This document shows positions 1-6,863 of a stretch of 10,487 nucleotides of DNA, in pieces. The DNA is taken from contig JAQBWG010000042.1 in the NCBI GenBank assembly GCA_027625225.1, forward strand, positions 1 through 10,487, written 5' to 3'. The stretch comes from Chloroflexota bacterium. GTDB taxonomy: Bacteria; Chloroflexota; Dehalococcoidia; Lucifugimonadales; VGZR01. Each line of letters starts with the position of its first letter. Position 1 is the stretch's first letter. The notes beneath the pieces were generated by a model. It searched no databases. It saw only the letters and a list, made by a program, of their open reading frames with translations, and was not told the DNA's origin. The translations under genes and the position numbers were made by a program.

Positions 1-1752
1 GCGGTCGGCGCGGCAGGTTTTTATGTATTGGTGGCCGGGCCGGTGTTGACCGGACAGCGAGCGGCGCCTTTCCGGGGATTAAGTCAACGGCTGGAAGCGG
101 GCTCGGTGCGGCTTGGTCTTGGCGGTGTTGTGCTGTTCGTGGCGGCTTCGATAGGCCAGCTCGGTCTTCAGGCGGCGAAGATTGATGTGGGGCCGGGTAC
201 GGTCATCACGGGCACGGACTGGGGGCAGTTGTGGCTGTCGCGTGTGATTCTGGGTCTTGTCCTTGGGATAGGCCTTGCAGGTGTTTTGCGGTGGGGCCAG
301 GATAAACAGGTTGGGGTCTGGCTACGCTGGGGGACGCTGGTTGTGGGCTTGGGGATGCTGGTGCCGTTCAGTCTGGCAAGCCACGGCGCGGCGTTGAGCG
401 AGGCGAAGAACGCGGCGGTGTTCTCGGACTACCTGCACCTGGCGGCGACGGCGTTGTGGGTGGGCGGACTGGTGCATCTGGCACTGATAAGTGTGTCGTT
501 GTTCAAAGGTACGTCAGAGTCGCAGCGTACTGCAGTGTTGTCAAGGATCGTCCCGCGTTTCTCGGTGCTGGCGGTGCTAAGCGTGGGCATCGTGGTGGTG
601 ACGGGTCTGTACGCGGCGTGGGCGCAGGTGTCGTCCTTAGGTGCGACTACGACGCCGTACGGGTGGACGCTGGTGGCGAAGACGGTTTTGGTTGCTCCGT
701 TGCTGCTACTGGGTGCTATGAACCTGTTCTTCACCAGTCCAAGACTAAAGAACGGGCAGGATGGGGCGAAGTGGCTCAGGCGGTTCGTTGCCGGAGAAGT
801 GGTATTGGCAGTGCTGGTGTTGCTGGCTGTGGGATATCTGACGAGCCTGGAGCCGGCACGGCAGACGGCTGCGCGGGAGGCCCAACGTGCGGACGCGAGT
901 TACGAGGACAATGTCCAGGGCACACATGTGGTTATCGCGGTGTCTCCGGGCGCAGTGGGGCCGAACGAGGTGAACGTGATGATTCGGAACCACTTGGGAT
1001 TGCCCATCACGAATGCAGACTCGGTGCGGGCGCGAATCACGTTCCTGGGACAGGATTTGGGGAGCGAGTTCGAGACGTTGTCGAACGTGGGCGGCGGGCT
1101 GTATTCACTGAACTCCGCGAATCTGAGTCTGGCAGGTGAGTGGCAACTCGAGGTGGTGGTGAGCCGGCCGGACGCTTTCGATGCGCGCGTGGCGTTCCGG
1201 TTCGAGGTCGGTACGGGTGGAGGTGTGCCTGCTTCAACGGAGCCGTCGGGTGAGATAGGGTCGCTGCTGCTGGGAGTTGAGCTGGCGCTGGTTGCGCTGG
1301 TGCTCTTGGGATTGGGTATGCCGATGGGTGCGCTGCGGAGCCGGATGGGGACGGCGTTCATCGGTGTGGGGCTGGTGTTGTTCTTCACGGGCGGGTTCTT
1401 CGCACTGAACGCGGACGTGGGAGATACGGGAGATACGGCGTTGACGAATCCGATATTGCCGGATGCGGTATCTATCGCCAGGGGCGAAGAACTATATATG
1501 CAGAGCTGCACTACATGTCACGGTGTGACGGGGTTAGGCGACGGGCCAGCGGCAGCGGGGTTGCAACCGCCGCCACTGGACTTGACGATTCACGTGCCGC
1601 TGCATCCGGATAGGGCGCTGTTCGGGTTCATCAAAAACGGCGTGCCGGGCACAGCTATGCCGGTGTGGGGAGAATCACTTTCGGATGAGGACATCTGGCA
1701 CCTAGTGAACTATCTGAGGACGATTCCGGAGCAGGCTCAGCAAGTGCGCTAA
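1..1752 (+). CDS. CopD-family copper/membrane protein fused to a C-terminal cytochrome c domain (5' end outside window)
   Basis: The reading frame is open from the first base, so the true start lies upstream. The first in-window start candidate is a TTG at 28, and residue numbers below count from it. About seven hydrophobic segments lie between residues 30 and 275. Within them are H119, H137 and H150 and a WVGGL stretch (144-148), typical of the CopD/PcoD copper-resistance domain. A hydrophilic beta-rich region (about 295-395) resembles YtkA/FixH-like periplasmic domains. Two further membrane segments (about 411-433 and 442-461) follow. The last 100 residues are a class I cytochrome c: haem motif CTTCH at 494-498 and a probable axial Met544 in a TAMPVWG context. 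CopD proteins move or handle copper at the inner membrane; the cytochrome suggests electron transfer on the outer face. A copper-linked redox role is inference. It is convergent with the next gene, 18 nt away, with no obvious terminator between them. Confidence 0.88.
   Translation, partial: AVGAAGFYVLVAGPVLTGQRAAPFRGLSQRLEAGSVRLGLGGVVLFVAASIGQLGLQAAKIDVGPGTVITGTDWGQLWLSRVILGLVLGIGLAGVLRWGQDKQVGVWLRWGTLVVGLGMLVPFSLASHGAALSEAKNAAVFSDYLHLAATALWVGGLVHLALISVSLFKGTSESQRTAVLSRIVPRFSVLAVLSVGIVVVTGLYAAWAQVSSLGATTTPYGWTLVAKTVLVAPLLLLGAMNLFFTSPRLKNGQDGAKWLRRFVAGEVVLAVLVLLAVGYLTSLEPARQTAAREAQRADASYEDNVQGTHVVIAVSPGAVGPNEVNVMIRNHLGLPITNADSVRARITFLGQDLGSEFETLSNVGGGLYSLNSANLSLAGEWQLEVVVSRPDAFDARVAFRFEVGTGGGVPASTEPSGEIGSLLLGVELALVALVLLGLGMPMGALRSRMGTAFIGVGLVLFFTGGFFALNADVGDTGDTALTNPILPDAVSIARGEELYMQSCTTCHGVTGLGDGPAAAGLQPPPLDLTIHVPLHPDRALFGFIKNGVPGTAMPVWGESLSDEDIWHLVNYLRTIPEQAQQVR
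1419..1436 (+). repeat. Two tandem copies of a 9-bp unit in the linker before the cytochrome domain
   Basis: The unit GGGAGATAC occurs twice in direct succession and encodes a repeated Gly-Asp-Thr. It lies in the short linker between the last membrane segment and the cytochrome c domain of the CopD fusion protein. Because the unit is a multiple of three, a gain or loss of copies would alter linker length without breaking the frame. This is a minor feature and may simply reflect slippage. Confidence 0.6.
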
Positions 1753-1770
1753 GGTGTCTGGCACTCTCTG

Positions 1771-2358
1771 CTAATCGTTCATTCCCCTTCCATCCAGGAT
1801 TTTTTGCACATATTTCCCTACTCTTGACTCCCGGGTTTTGGATTGTTTGGGTGCTGAAAAATAGAGACTGTAGGCTCTTTGCCGTCCCGGCGTTAGCGCC
1901 TCAAAAGCAGTTTTCAAGGCGGGGTTTTCATTCAATTTCTTTTGGAATTCTTCGGGGATAGTAAATTCTGAAGTCTCTTTGAATTTCACTTTTAAGCCGG
2001 CTTTTTCCACTTCGATAGCTTCGTGGATATAGGCTTTCAAGATGGGTTCCATCCCGACTATCTCTCGAACACTCGTGAACCGAATTTGACGTGCAGACTG
2101 CACATTCTCAGTTTGTTGGATAAGAATACCGTTGGGGTCCTTTAGCAGGGCGCCTTTAAAAAACAGATATGCGCAATACTCTTTAAATCCATGCATCAAA
2201 ACTATGTTGCTTTTTTGAAGTGTGTAACAGGGGCAACCCCACTTCAATTCTTCGGTCAACGCACAGTCAAGGGCGATTGTTCTTAACTTCTCAAATTCTT
2301 CCTGCCACTTTTGAGCTTTATTAAAAAAGAAATCAACTTTCGGGTTCATTTTATTCAT
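1771..2358 (-). CDS. YdeI/OmpD-associated (OmdA, DUF1801-type) family protein
   Basis: A 195-residue soluble protein. The N-terminal part contains the stretch MNPKVDFFFNKA followed by a WQEEFEKLR helix and LKWGCPCY, as in YdhG/YdeI-type DUF1801 proteins. The C-terminal part (IPEEFQKKLNENPALKTAFEAL, then TPGRQRAYSLYFS) is the OmdA-like helical region with the frequent T-P-G-R-Q-R-x-Y motif. Family members have been linked to bacteriocin protection or envelope stress, but the biochemical role is unknown. The frame can extend to a TTG at 2397. I prefer the ATG at 2358, which has an AGG 10 nt upstream; an ATG at 2349, where homologues often begin, is also possible. Base composition is very unlike the neighbours: 60-base stretches counted by hand gave 32% and 28% GC here against 72% in queE. 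It is convergent with the CopD gene and sits just past the terminator of the minus-strand run. Confidence 0.85.
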   Translation of the reverse strand: MNKMNPKVDFFFNKAQKWQEEFEKLRTIALDCALTEELKWGCPCYTLQKSNIVLMHGFKEYCAYLFFKGALLKDPNGILIQQTENVQSARQIRFTSVREIVGMEPILKAYIHEAIEVEKAGLKVKFKETSEFTIPEEFQKKLNENPALKTAFEALTPGRQRAYSLYFSAPKQSKTRESRVGKYVQKILDGRGMND

Positions 2359-2424
2359 GTATGGATTACCTGGAGCGATTTTTTGTAGCAGACTCAACGG
2401 ATACGCTAATCCGCAGGAAGCAGG

Positions 2425-2464
2425 ATAGCAAAAAGAGCGGCTATTTGGCCGCTCTTTTTGCTAT
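2425..2464 (-). terminator. Perfect 17-bp hairpin with A/T runs, likely terminator of the que-fah transcript
   Basis: Bases 2425-2441 and 2448-2464 are exact reverse complements separated by a 6-nt loop. The stem has a GC-rich core (GAGCGGC) next to the loop and an A5/T5 run below it, so on either strand the hairpin ends in a U-rich tail. It starts 18 nt past the stop codon of the minus-strand fumarylacetoacetate-hydrolase gene, so that transcript is its most likely target. The symmetry means it could also stop transcription from the plus strand. Confidence 0.88.
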
Positions 2465-2481
2465 GGGTGCGAAAGGTTTAA

Positions 2482-3243
<762 letters not shown>

Positions 3244-3308
3244 AGATAGTTCTCCTTGCGGATAGATGACGTTTGACAGTGTATACGAGAGCGGGCGGTG
3301 GAGGAAAC

Positions 3309-4016
3309 CTAGCGGCCGCGCTGGTTGCCCCAGGTGAGTATGTGCAGGCGGGTGGAGAAGCGGACGCCGCGTTCGGCGCAGAGTTCGGCGAGCCATTGGC
3401 CGCGTTCGCGGAGGGTTTCCGGTGATGTGCCTTCGGGCATGAGGATGATACGCTCGGGCGGGAATCCGTATCGCTCGGCGAGGGCGCATGCTTCGTCAGC
3501 GTCTGACGGCTGGGTGATGACGAACTTGGCGTAGGCGTTGGGCAGTATGGCGAAGGCGGCGAGGGCTGTTGGTACTTCACGGCGCTCGGCACGATTGCCG
3601 GAGTTGGCAAGCTTGGGCGAAACGTTCCACTGAGCGACGGTATCGGTCATGGCGTCGTCGGGTGCGATGGTGCCGTTGGTCTCGACTTCGCAAGGGATGT
3701 CGCGGGATTTGAAGGCGGCGACCAGGGGGGCAAGCTCGTCCTGTTGGAGCATGGGCTCGCCACCAGTGATGACCACGCGGGGTGCGCCAAGGGTGAGGAT
3801 GCGCTGCTGGACGTCTTCGGGGCGCAAGTCCATGGTTTCCCGTTGGATGTCGTGATTCTTCCAGTCCCAGGTGTACTTGGTGTCGCACCAAGAGCAGGCG
3901 AGGTTGCAGGTGGCGAGGCGGACGAAGACGCACGGGGCGCCTGTGCTGACGCCCTCGCCCTGGATAGAGCGGAATATCTCCGGTTCGCCGGATGGCATGC
4001 GGCTGAGTTTCAGCAT
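3309..4016 (-). CDS. queE: 7-carboxy-7-deazaguanine synthase (radical SAM)
   Basis: A 235-residue radical SAM enzyme that contracts 6-carboxy-5,6,7,8-tetrahydropterin to 7-carboxy-7-deazaguanine, an intermediate to preQ0 and queuosine. Seen: SIQGEG (17-22), characteristic of QueE; the cluster motif C37-x3-C41-x2-C44; the SAM-binding TGGEP (84-88); VETNGT (111-116); NVSPK (131-135); and a C-terminal HILTWGNQRGR. Full length, with no missing catalytic residue. Its ATG lies two bases past the queC stop codon, and no clear ribosome-binding site precedes it, so translation is probably coupled to queC. The order queC-queE within a queF-led run supports the assignment. Confidence 0.96.
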   Translation of the reverse strand: MLKLSRMPSGEPEIFRSIQGEGVSTGAPCVFVRLATCNLACSWCDTKYTWDWKNHDIQRETMDLRPEDVQQRILTLGAPRVVITGGEPMLQQDELAPLVAAFKSRDIPCEVETNGTIAPDDAMTDTVAQWNVSPKLANSGNRAERREVPTALAAFAILPNAYAKFVITQPSDADEACALAERYGFPPERIILMPEGTSPETLRERGQWLAELCAERGVRFSTRLHILTWGNQRGR

Positions 4017-4018
4017 GG

Positions 4019-4762
4019 CTAGGCTTTGCCCAGGCGGGCGAGGAGCGGGTCGGGGACGCCAGCCTCGGCGAAGCCCTTAGCTCGCAGAATGCAGGAGTCG
4101 CATCCGCCACAGGGGGCGTCGCCGCCCTGGTAGCAACTCCAAGTTTGGTCGAGAGGTGCGTTCAGTTCGATGCCGAGCTTGGCTATGTCGGCCTTGCTCA
4201 TCTCGATGATGGGGATTTCGATGTCGAAGCCGACGCCGTACTGCGTCCAGAGCTTGCTGCCCATGCGTAGCGTTTGGGTTGCCTGCTCGAAGAACTCGGG
4301 TCGGCAGTCGGGGTAGCCGGAGTAATCGATGGCGTTGGGGGCCATGTATATCTTGGCGGCGATGGATTCCGGGTCAGCGTTGTTCGTCTCGATGGCGTGG
4401 AGGATGGTGCTTTCGAGGTGGGCGGCAGCGAGTGAGAGAAAGATAGTGTTGCGGAGCGGGACGTAGGTGATGGGGACGCCGAAACCAATCTCTTTGGCCG
4501 AACGGTCTGTTGGTACCGGGAAGCGGTCGGGCTGGGTGAGCGCGGAGTACCATGCGACCTTGCCCAGGAACGAGATGTCGAGCAATTCGTGGTTGACGTC
4601 GAGGATGGAGGCGATGCGCACGGCGCAGTCTACCTCTTTGCTGTGGGCCTGGCCGTAGTGGAAGGTGAGGGCGGTGAGGTCGTCCACGCGGCTTTTTGCG
4701 TAGGCGGTGACGGTGGTGGAGTCGAGACCTCCGGACAGGAGGCTGACAGCGAAGATGGTCAT
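4019..4762 (-). CDS. queC: 7-cyano-7-deazaguanine (preQ0) synthase
   Basis: A 247-residue ATP-dependent enzyme that converts 7-carboxy-7-deazaguanine and ammonia to preQ0. Seen: the PP-loop SGGLDS (10-15) near the N-terminus, FHYGQAHSKE (34-43), VPLRNTIFLSLAAA (101-114), DYSGYPDCRPEF (146-157), and the zinc ligands C210, C218, C221 and C224 in the CGGCDSC region. Length is slightly above the common 220-235. It starts at an ATG nine bases past the queF stop and ends two bases before queE, so the three genes form a tight cluster. No queD or GTP cyclohydrolase gene is present in the window; these must be encoded elsewhere if the cell makes preQ0 itself. Confidence 0.96.
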   Translation of the reverse strand: MTIFAVSLLSGGLDSTTVTAYAKSRVDDLTALTFHYGQAHSKEVDCAVRIASILDVNHELLDISFLGKVAWYSALTQPDRFPVPTDRSAKEIGFGVPITYVPLRNTIFLSLAAAHLESTILHAIETNNADPESIAAKIYMAPNAIDYSGYPDCRPEFFEQATQTLRMGSKLWTQYGVGFDIEIPIIEMSKADIAKLGIELNAPLDQTWSCYQGGDAPCGGCDSCILRAKGFAEAGVPDPLLARLGKA

Positions 4763-4771
4763 GCGTGGGGG

Positions 4772-5197
4772 CTACGGCCTCTCGTAGTTCGCGGTGACGA
4801 TGGTATGCAGGCCGCCACGGACGCGGTAGTCGAGGGTTACGGTCATGCGAATGGGTTTGGCCGATGCGACGAGGTCGTTAAGGATACGGTTGGCGGCATG
4901 CTCCTGCACGATACCGACGCTACGGTAGGAGAGCAGGTAGTACTTGAGCGACTTGAGTTCGATAATCTGTGTATCCGGTACGTAGGTGATTTTGAGCGTG
5001 CCAAAGTCGGGCAGGCCGGTCCAGGGGCAGCCGGCGGTGAACTCGTCGGTGTCGATGGCGACCTCGGCTTCCTGTCCGGCGTATTCGTATTCGAAGCAAA
5101 GAAGGTGGCTGGGGTCTATACTTTCTTCCGAGTCCATCTGCATTTGCTCGTCGCTGAGGGACTCGTATTTCTTCTGAAGGTCTTCGATGGTAGCCAT
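4772..5197 (-). CDS. queF: NADPH-dependent 7-cyano-7-deazaguanine reductase (short, single-domain type)
   Basis: A 141-residue member of the tunnelling-fold family, close in size to the Bacillus-type short QueF. It reduces the nitrile of preQ0 to the amine of preQ1, which is then inserted into tRNA. Seen: EFTAGCPWTGLPDF (52-65) with the thioimide-forming Cys57 and the general acid Asp64; the QueF motif ELKSLKYYLLSYR (80-92), which binds NADPH; and E99-H100 for substrate binding. The ATG at 5197 has GAGG a few bases upstream. Presence of QueF rather than a DNA-modification partner argues that the deazaguanine made here goes to tRNA queuosine. It is the first gene of the minus-strand run and is divergent from ccmA. 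Confidence 0.94.
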   Translation of the reverse strand: MATIEDLQKKYESLSDEQMQMDSEESIDPSHLLCFEYEYAGQEAEVAIDTDEFTAGCPWTGLPDFGTLKITYVPDTQIIELKSLKYYLLSYRSVGIVQEHAANRILNDLVASAKPIRMTVTLDYRVRGGLHTIVTANYERP

Positions 5198-5218
5198 GTT
5201 TCACCTCGTCCGGCAGTC

Positions 5219-5271
5219 TGTGTTGCGGCGTTGGACCCCTTTATATTACATTTGCGCGATGGGCATGGGAA
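5219..5271. promoter_or_regulatory. Divergent promoter region between queF and ccmA
   Basis: The 92-nt gap between the two divergent start codons holds one AT-rich patch (about 5240-5250) in otherwise GC-rich DNA. On the minus strand TTCCCA (5271-5266) and TAATAT (5248-5243) are 17 bp apart, giving a plausible queF promoter with a leader of about 40 nt. On the plus strand TATATT (5242-5247) is a good -10 for ccmA but has no convincing -35. The two -10 elements overlap, so the promoters may compete. No preQ1 riboswitch was recognised in the short queF leader. Confidence 0.38.
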
Positions 5272-5289
5272 GGCTTGACATTCAATCAC

Positions 5290-6021
5290 ATGACTGAGGC
5301 AACTCCCAACATCCCCGCCATCGAAGTGCGGGGGATGACGAAGTCGTACGGCCGTACGCGGGTTTTGGATGGGCTGGATCTGACCGTCCAATGGAACGAA
5401 CTGGTCGTGCTATTGGGGCCGAACGGGTCGGGCAAGACGACGCTGCTCAAGACGCTGGCGATGCTCACACGGGCCGATAAGGGGCAGATGCGGCTAGGCG
5501 GCCGCAATCCCGAACGTGACGGCGCACGAGCACGGCGACTCGTCGGCGTGGTGATGCACGATCCTATGTTGTATGGGGAGTTAACCGGTGCGGAAAACCT
5601 GCGATTTCATGCACGACTGTTCGGCATCGAGAATATCGAAGAGCGGGTGGCGGAAGTGGCTGAGGGCGTGGGTATGACGGCGCGGTTGCAGCAGAAGGCT
5701 TCGACGCTGTCGCACGGGATGCAGAAGCGCTTGAGCATCGCGCGGGCGTTGCTGCACGACCCGCAGGTGTTGCTGCTGGACGAACCGGAGAGCGGGCTCG
5801 ACCAGGACGCGCTGGCGATGCTGGAAGGCCTGGTGAAGGAGCGATCGGGGCCGTCACGGGCGGTGTTGATGTCTACCCATAACCTTGACCGGGCGCTGGC
5901 GTTGGGCAGCCGTGTGGTCATTCTTGCGCAGGGTAAAGTGGCGTACGAGGAGTCGCTGGCGGCGGTGGAGACCGATGTGGTGCGAGAGGCGTACATCCGG
6001 CACACGGGGGCACGGCTGTGA
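5290..6021 (+). CDS. ccmA: Haem exporter ATP-binding protein CcmA
   Basis: An ABC-transporter ATPase of 243 residues; with CcmB it forms part of the system I cytochrome c maturation machinery at the inner membrane. Residues counted from the ATG at 5290: Walker A GPNGSGKTT (43-51), signature LSHGMQKRLSIARAL (140-154), Walker B VLLLDEP (160-166) with catalytic E165, D-loop SGLD and switch His197. At the Q-loop position the sequence reads MHDPMLYGELTGAENL, so the usual Gln appears to be Asp91, preceded by His. This H-x-P form resembles CcmA proteins, in which HQP is common. The frame can also start at a TTG at 5275, but GGGAAGG then ends one base from it, which is too close; for the ATG it is about 16 nt away, so the start is uncertain. 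The stop codon overlaps the ccmB start in GTGA. The CcmA call depends partly on the following gene. Confidence 0.88.
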   Translation: MTEATPNIPAIEVRGMTKSYGRTRVLDGLDLTVQWNELVVLLGPNGSGKTTLLKTLAMLTRADKGQMRLGGRNPERDGARARRLVGVVMHDPMLYGELTGAENLRFHARLFGIENIEERVAEVAEGVGMTARLQQKASTLSHGMQKRLSIARALLHDPQVLLLDEPESGLDQDALAMLEGLVKERSGPSRAVLMSTHNLDRALALGSRVVILAQGKVAYEESLAAVETDVVREAYIRHTGARL

Positions 6022-6683
6022 GAGACCGGTTGTTACGCAGTCCGGTGCTGGCCATTTTGTGGAAGGATATGGTGTTGGAGGCGAGGACGAAGGACTTTTT
6101 CGTGTCGGTGCTGGTGTTCGCTATCATTGTTATCGTGGTGTTCAACTTCGCGGTGGATCCGACGCCGCAGACGGTGGGGTTGGTGGCACCGGGCATTTTG
6201 TGGGTAGCGATTGTGTTCGGTGGTGTGCTAGGGCTGAACCGCTCGTTCGCGCTGGAGAAGGAGCGGGGTGCTATCCACGGGCTGTTATTGTCGCCGGTGG
6301 GGCGAGACTCCATCTACTTTGGGAAGATGCTGGCGAACTTCCTGTTCATGTTTTTGGTGGAGGCGGTTACATTTCCGATATTCGCGGTCATTTTCAATAT
6401 TTCATTCGACGCCCCGGGATTTTTGCCCGTTGCGTTGCTGGCGACGATAGGAATTGCGGCGGTGGGGACGTTATTTTCGGCGATGGCGGTGAATACCCGG
6501 GCGCGAGAAGTGATGTTGCCGCTTGCGCTGCCGGTTATCGTGGCGGCGGTGGAAGCGACGGGACTGGCCTTGGCCGATGGAGGCTGGGTGTCGGGAGCGC
6601 GGTGGTTGCCGTTCTTAGCGGGATTCGATGCGCTGTTCGTGGTGGTGTGTGCAATCGCATTTTCGTTCGTTGTTGAGGATTGA
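6018..6683 (+). CDS. ccmB: Haem exporter membrane protein CcmB
   Basis: A 221-residue integral membrane protein with about six hydrophobic segments, the usual size and topology for CcmB, the permease partner of CcmA in cytochrome c maturation. The N-terminal cytoplasmic part (ILWKDMVLEARTKD) and the loop LNRSFALEKERGAIHGLLLSP are typical: the family shows an amphipathic start, then R-x-F-x-x-E-x-x-x-G-x-x-x-G-L-x-x-x-P. It starts at a GTG that overlaps the ccmA stop by four bases, so the two are translationally coupled. In many genomes ccmC and ccmE/ccmF follow; here the next gene is an unrelated oxidoreductase 180 nt away, so the rest of the Ccm set must lie elsewhere. Confidence 0.92.
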   Translation: MRDRLLRSPVLAILWKDMVLEARTKDFFVSVLVFAIIVIVVFNFAVDPTPQTVGLVAPGILWVAIVFGGVLGLNRSFALEKERGAIHGLLLSPVGRDSIYFGKMLANFLFMFLVEAVTFPIFAVIFNISFDAPGFLPVALLATIGIAAVGTLFSAMAVNTRAREVMLPLALPVIVAAVEATGLALADGGWVSGARWLPFLAGFDALFVVVCAIAFSFVVED

Positions 6684-6690
6684 GAGCGTG

Positions 6691-6717
6691 TTCATCATGC
6701 GGTTGGCAGTTGATGAA
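6691..6717. repeat. Imperfect inverted repeat just after ccmB
   Basis: TTCATCATGC and GCA-gt-TGATGAA can pair as a 10-bp stem with a 2-nt bulge and a 5-nt loop. It starts 8 nt after the ccmB stop and 16 nt before the -35 box of the promoter for korA. There is no T-run after it on the plus strand, so it is not a standard intrinsic terminator. It could slow or process the ccmAB transcript or be a binding site for a regulator of korAB. Function is not shown. Confidence 0.4.
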
Positions 6718-6732
6718 AGGCAGCAAAGTTCA

Positions 6733-6760
6733 TTGACACTCATAGCTGCGCATTGATACC
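6733..6760 (+). promoter_or_regulatory. Sigma-70-type promoter for korAB
   Basis: A perfect -35 TTGACA (6733-6738) is followed after 16 bp by GATACC (6755-6760), a weak match to the -10 consensus. Transcription would begin near 6767 and leave a leader of about 95 nt before the korA start. The position after ccmB and before korAB makes korAB an independent transcription unit. The strong -35 and poor -10 suggest a promoter that may need an activator; this is inference. Confidence 0.5.
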
Positions 6761-6863
6761 ATTTCCCTGTTGTGTCCTAATCATTTCGACTATCTCAAGA
6801 AGGCGATTCCACCAGTACATCAATCCAGGTGCGACTTCGTCCTATGCCATGGGGAGGCAGTGA

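Noticed and set aside
1753..1770. Terminator between the CopD fusion gene and the YdeI-type gene
   Set aside because: The 18-nt gap and its flanks show no convincing hairpin with a T-run.
3244..3489. N-terminal extension of the FAH-family protein to 3489
   Set aside because: It would overlap queE, its composition is rich in Arg and Pro without family similarity, and the ATG at 3243 has a strong AAGGAG.
5198..5275. preQ1 riboswitch upstream of queF
   Set aside because: The leader is only about 40 nt and I see neither the preQ1-I pseudoknot pattern with its A-rich tail nor the larger preQ1-II layout.
5885..6676. Long plus-strand open frame (263 codons) across the ccmA end and ccmB
   Set aside because: It overlaps two well-recognised genes in another frame and its product is rich in Gly, Arg, Cys and Trp with no domain. 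It is a by-product of GC-rich codons.
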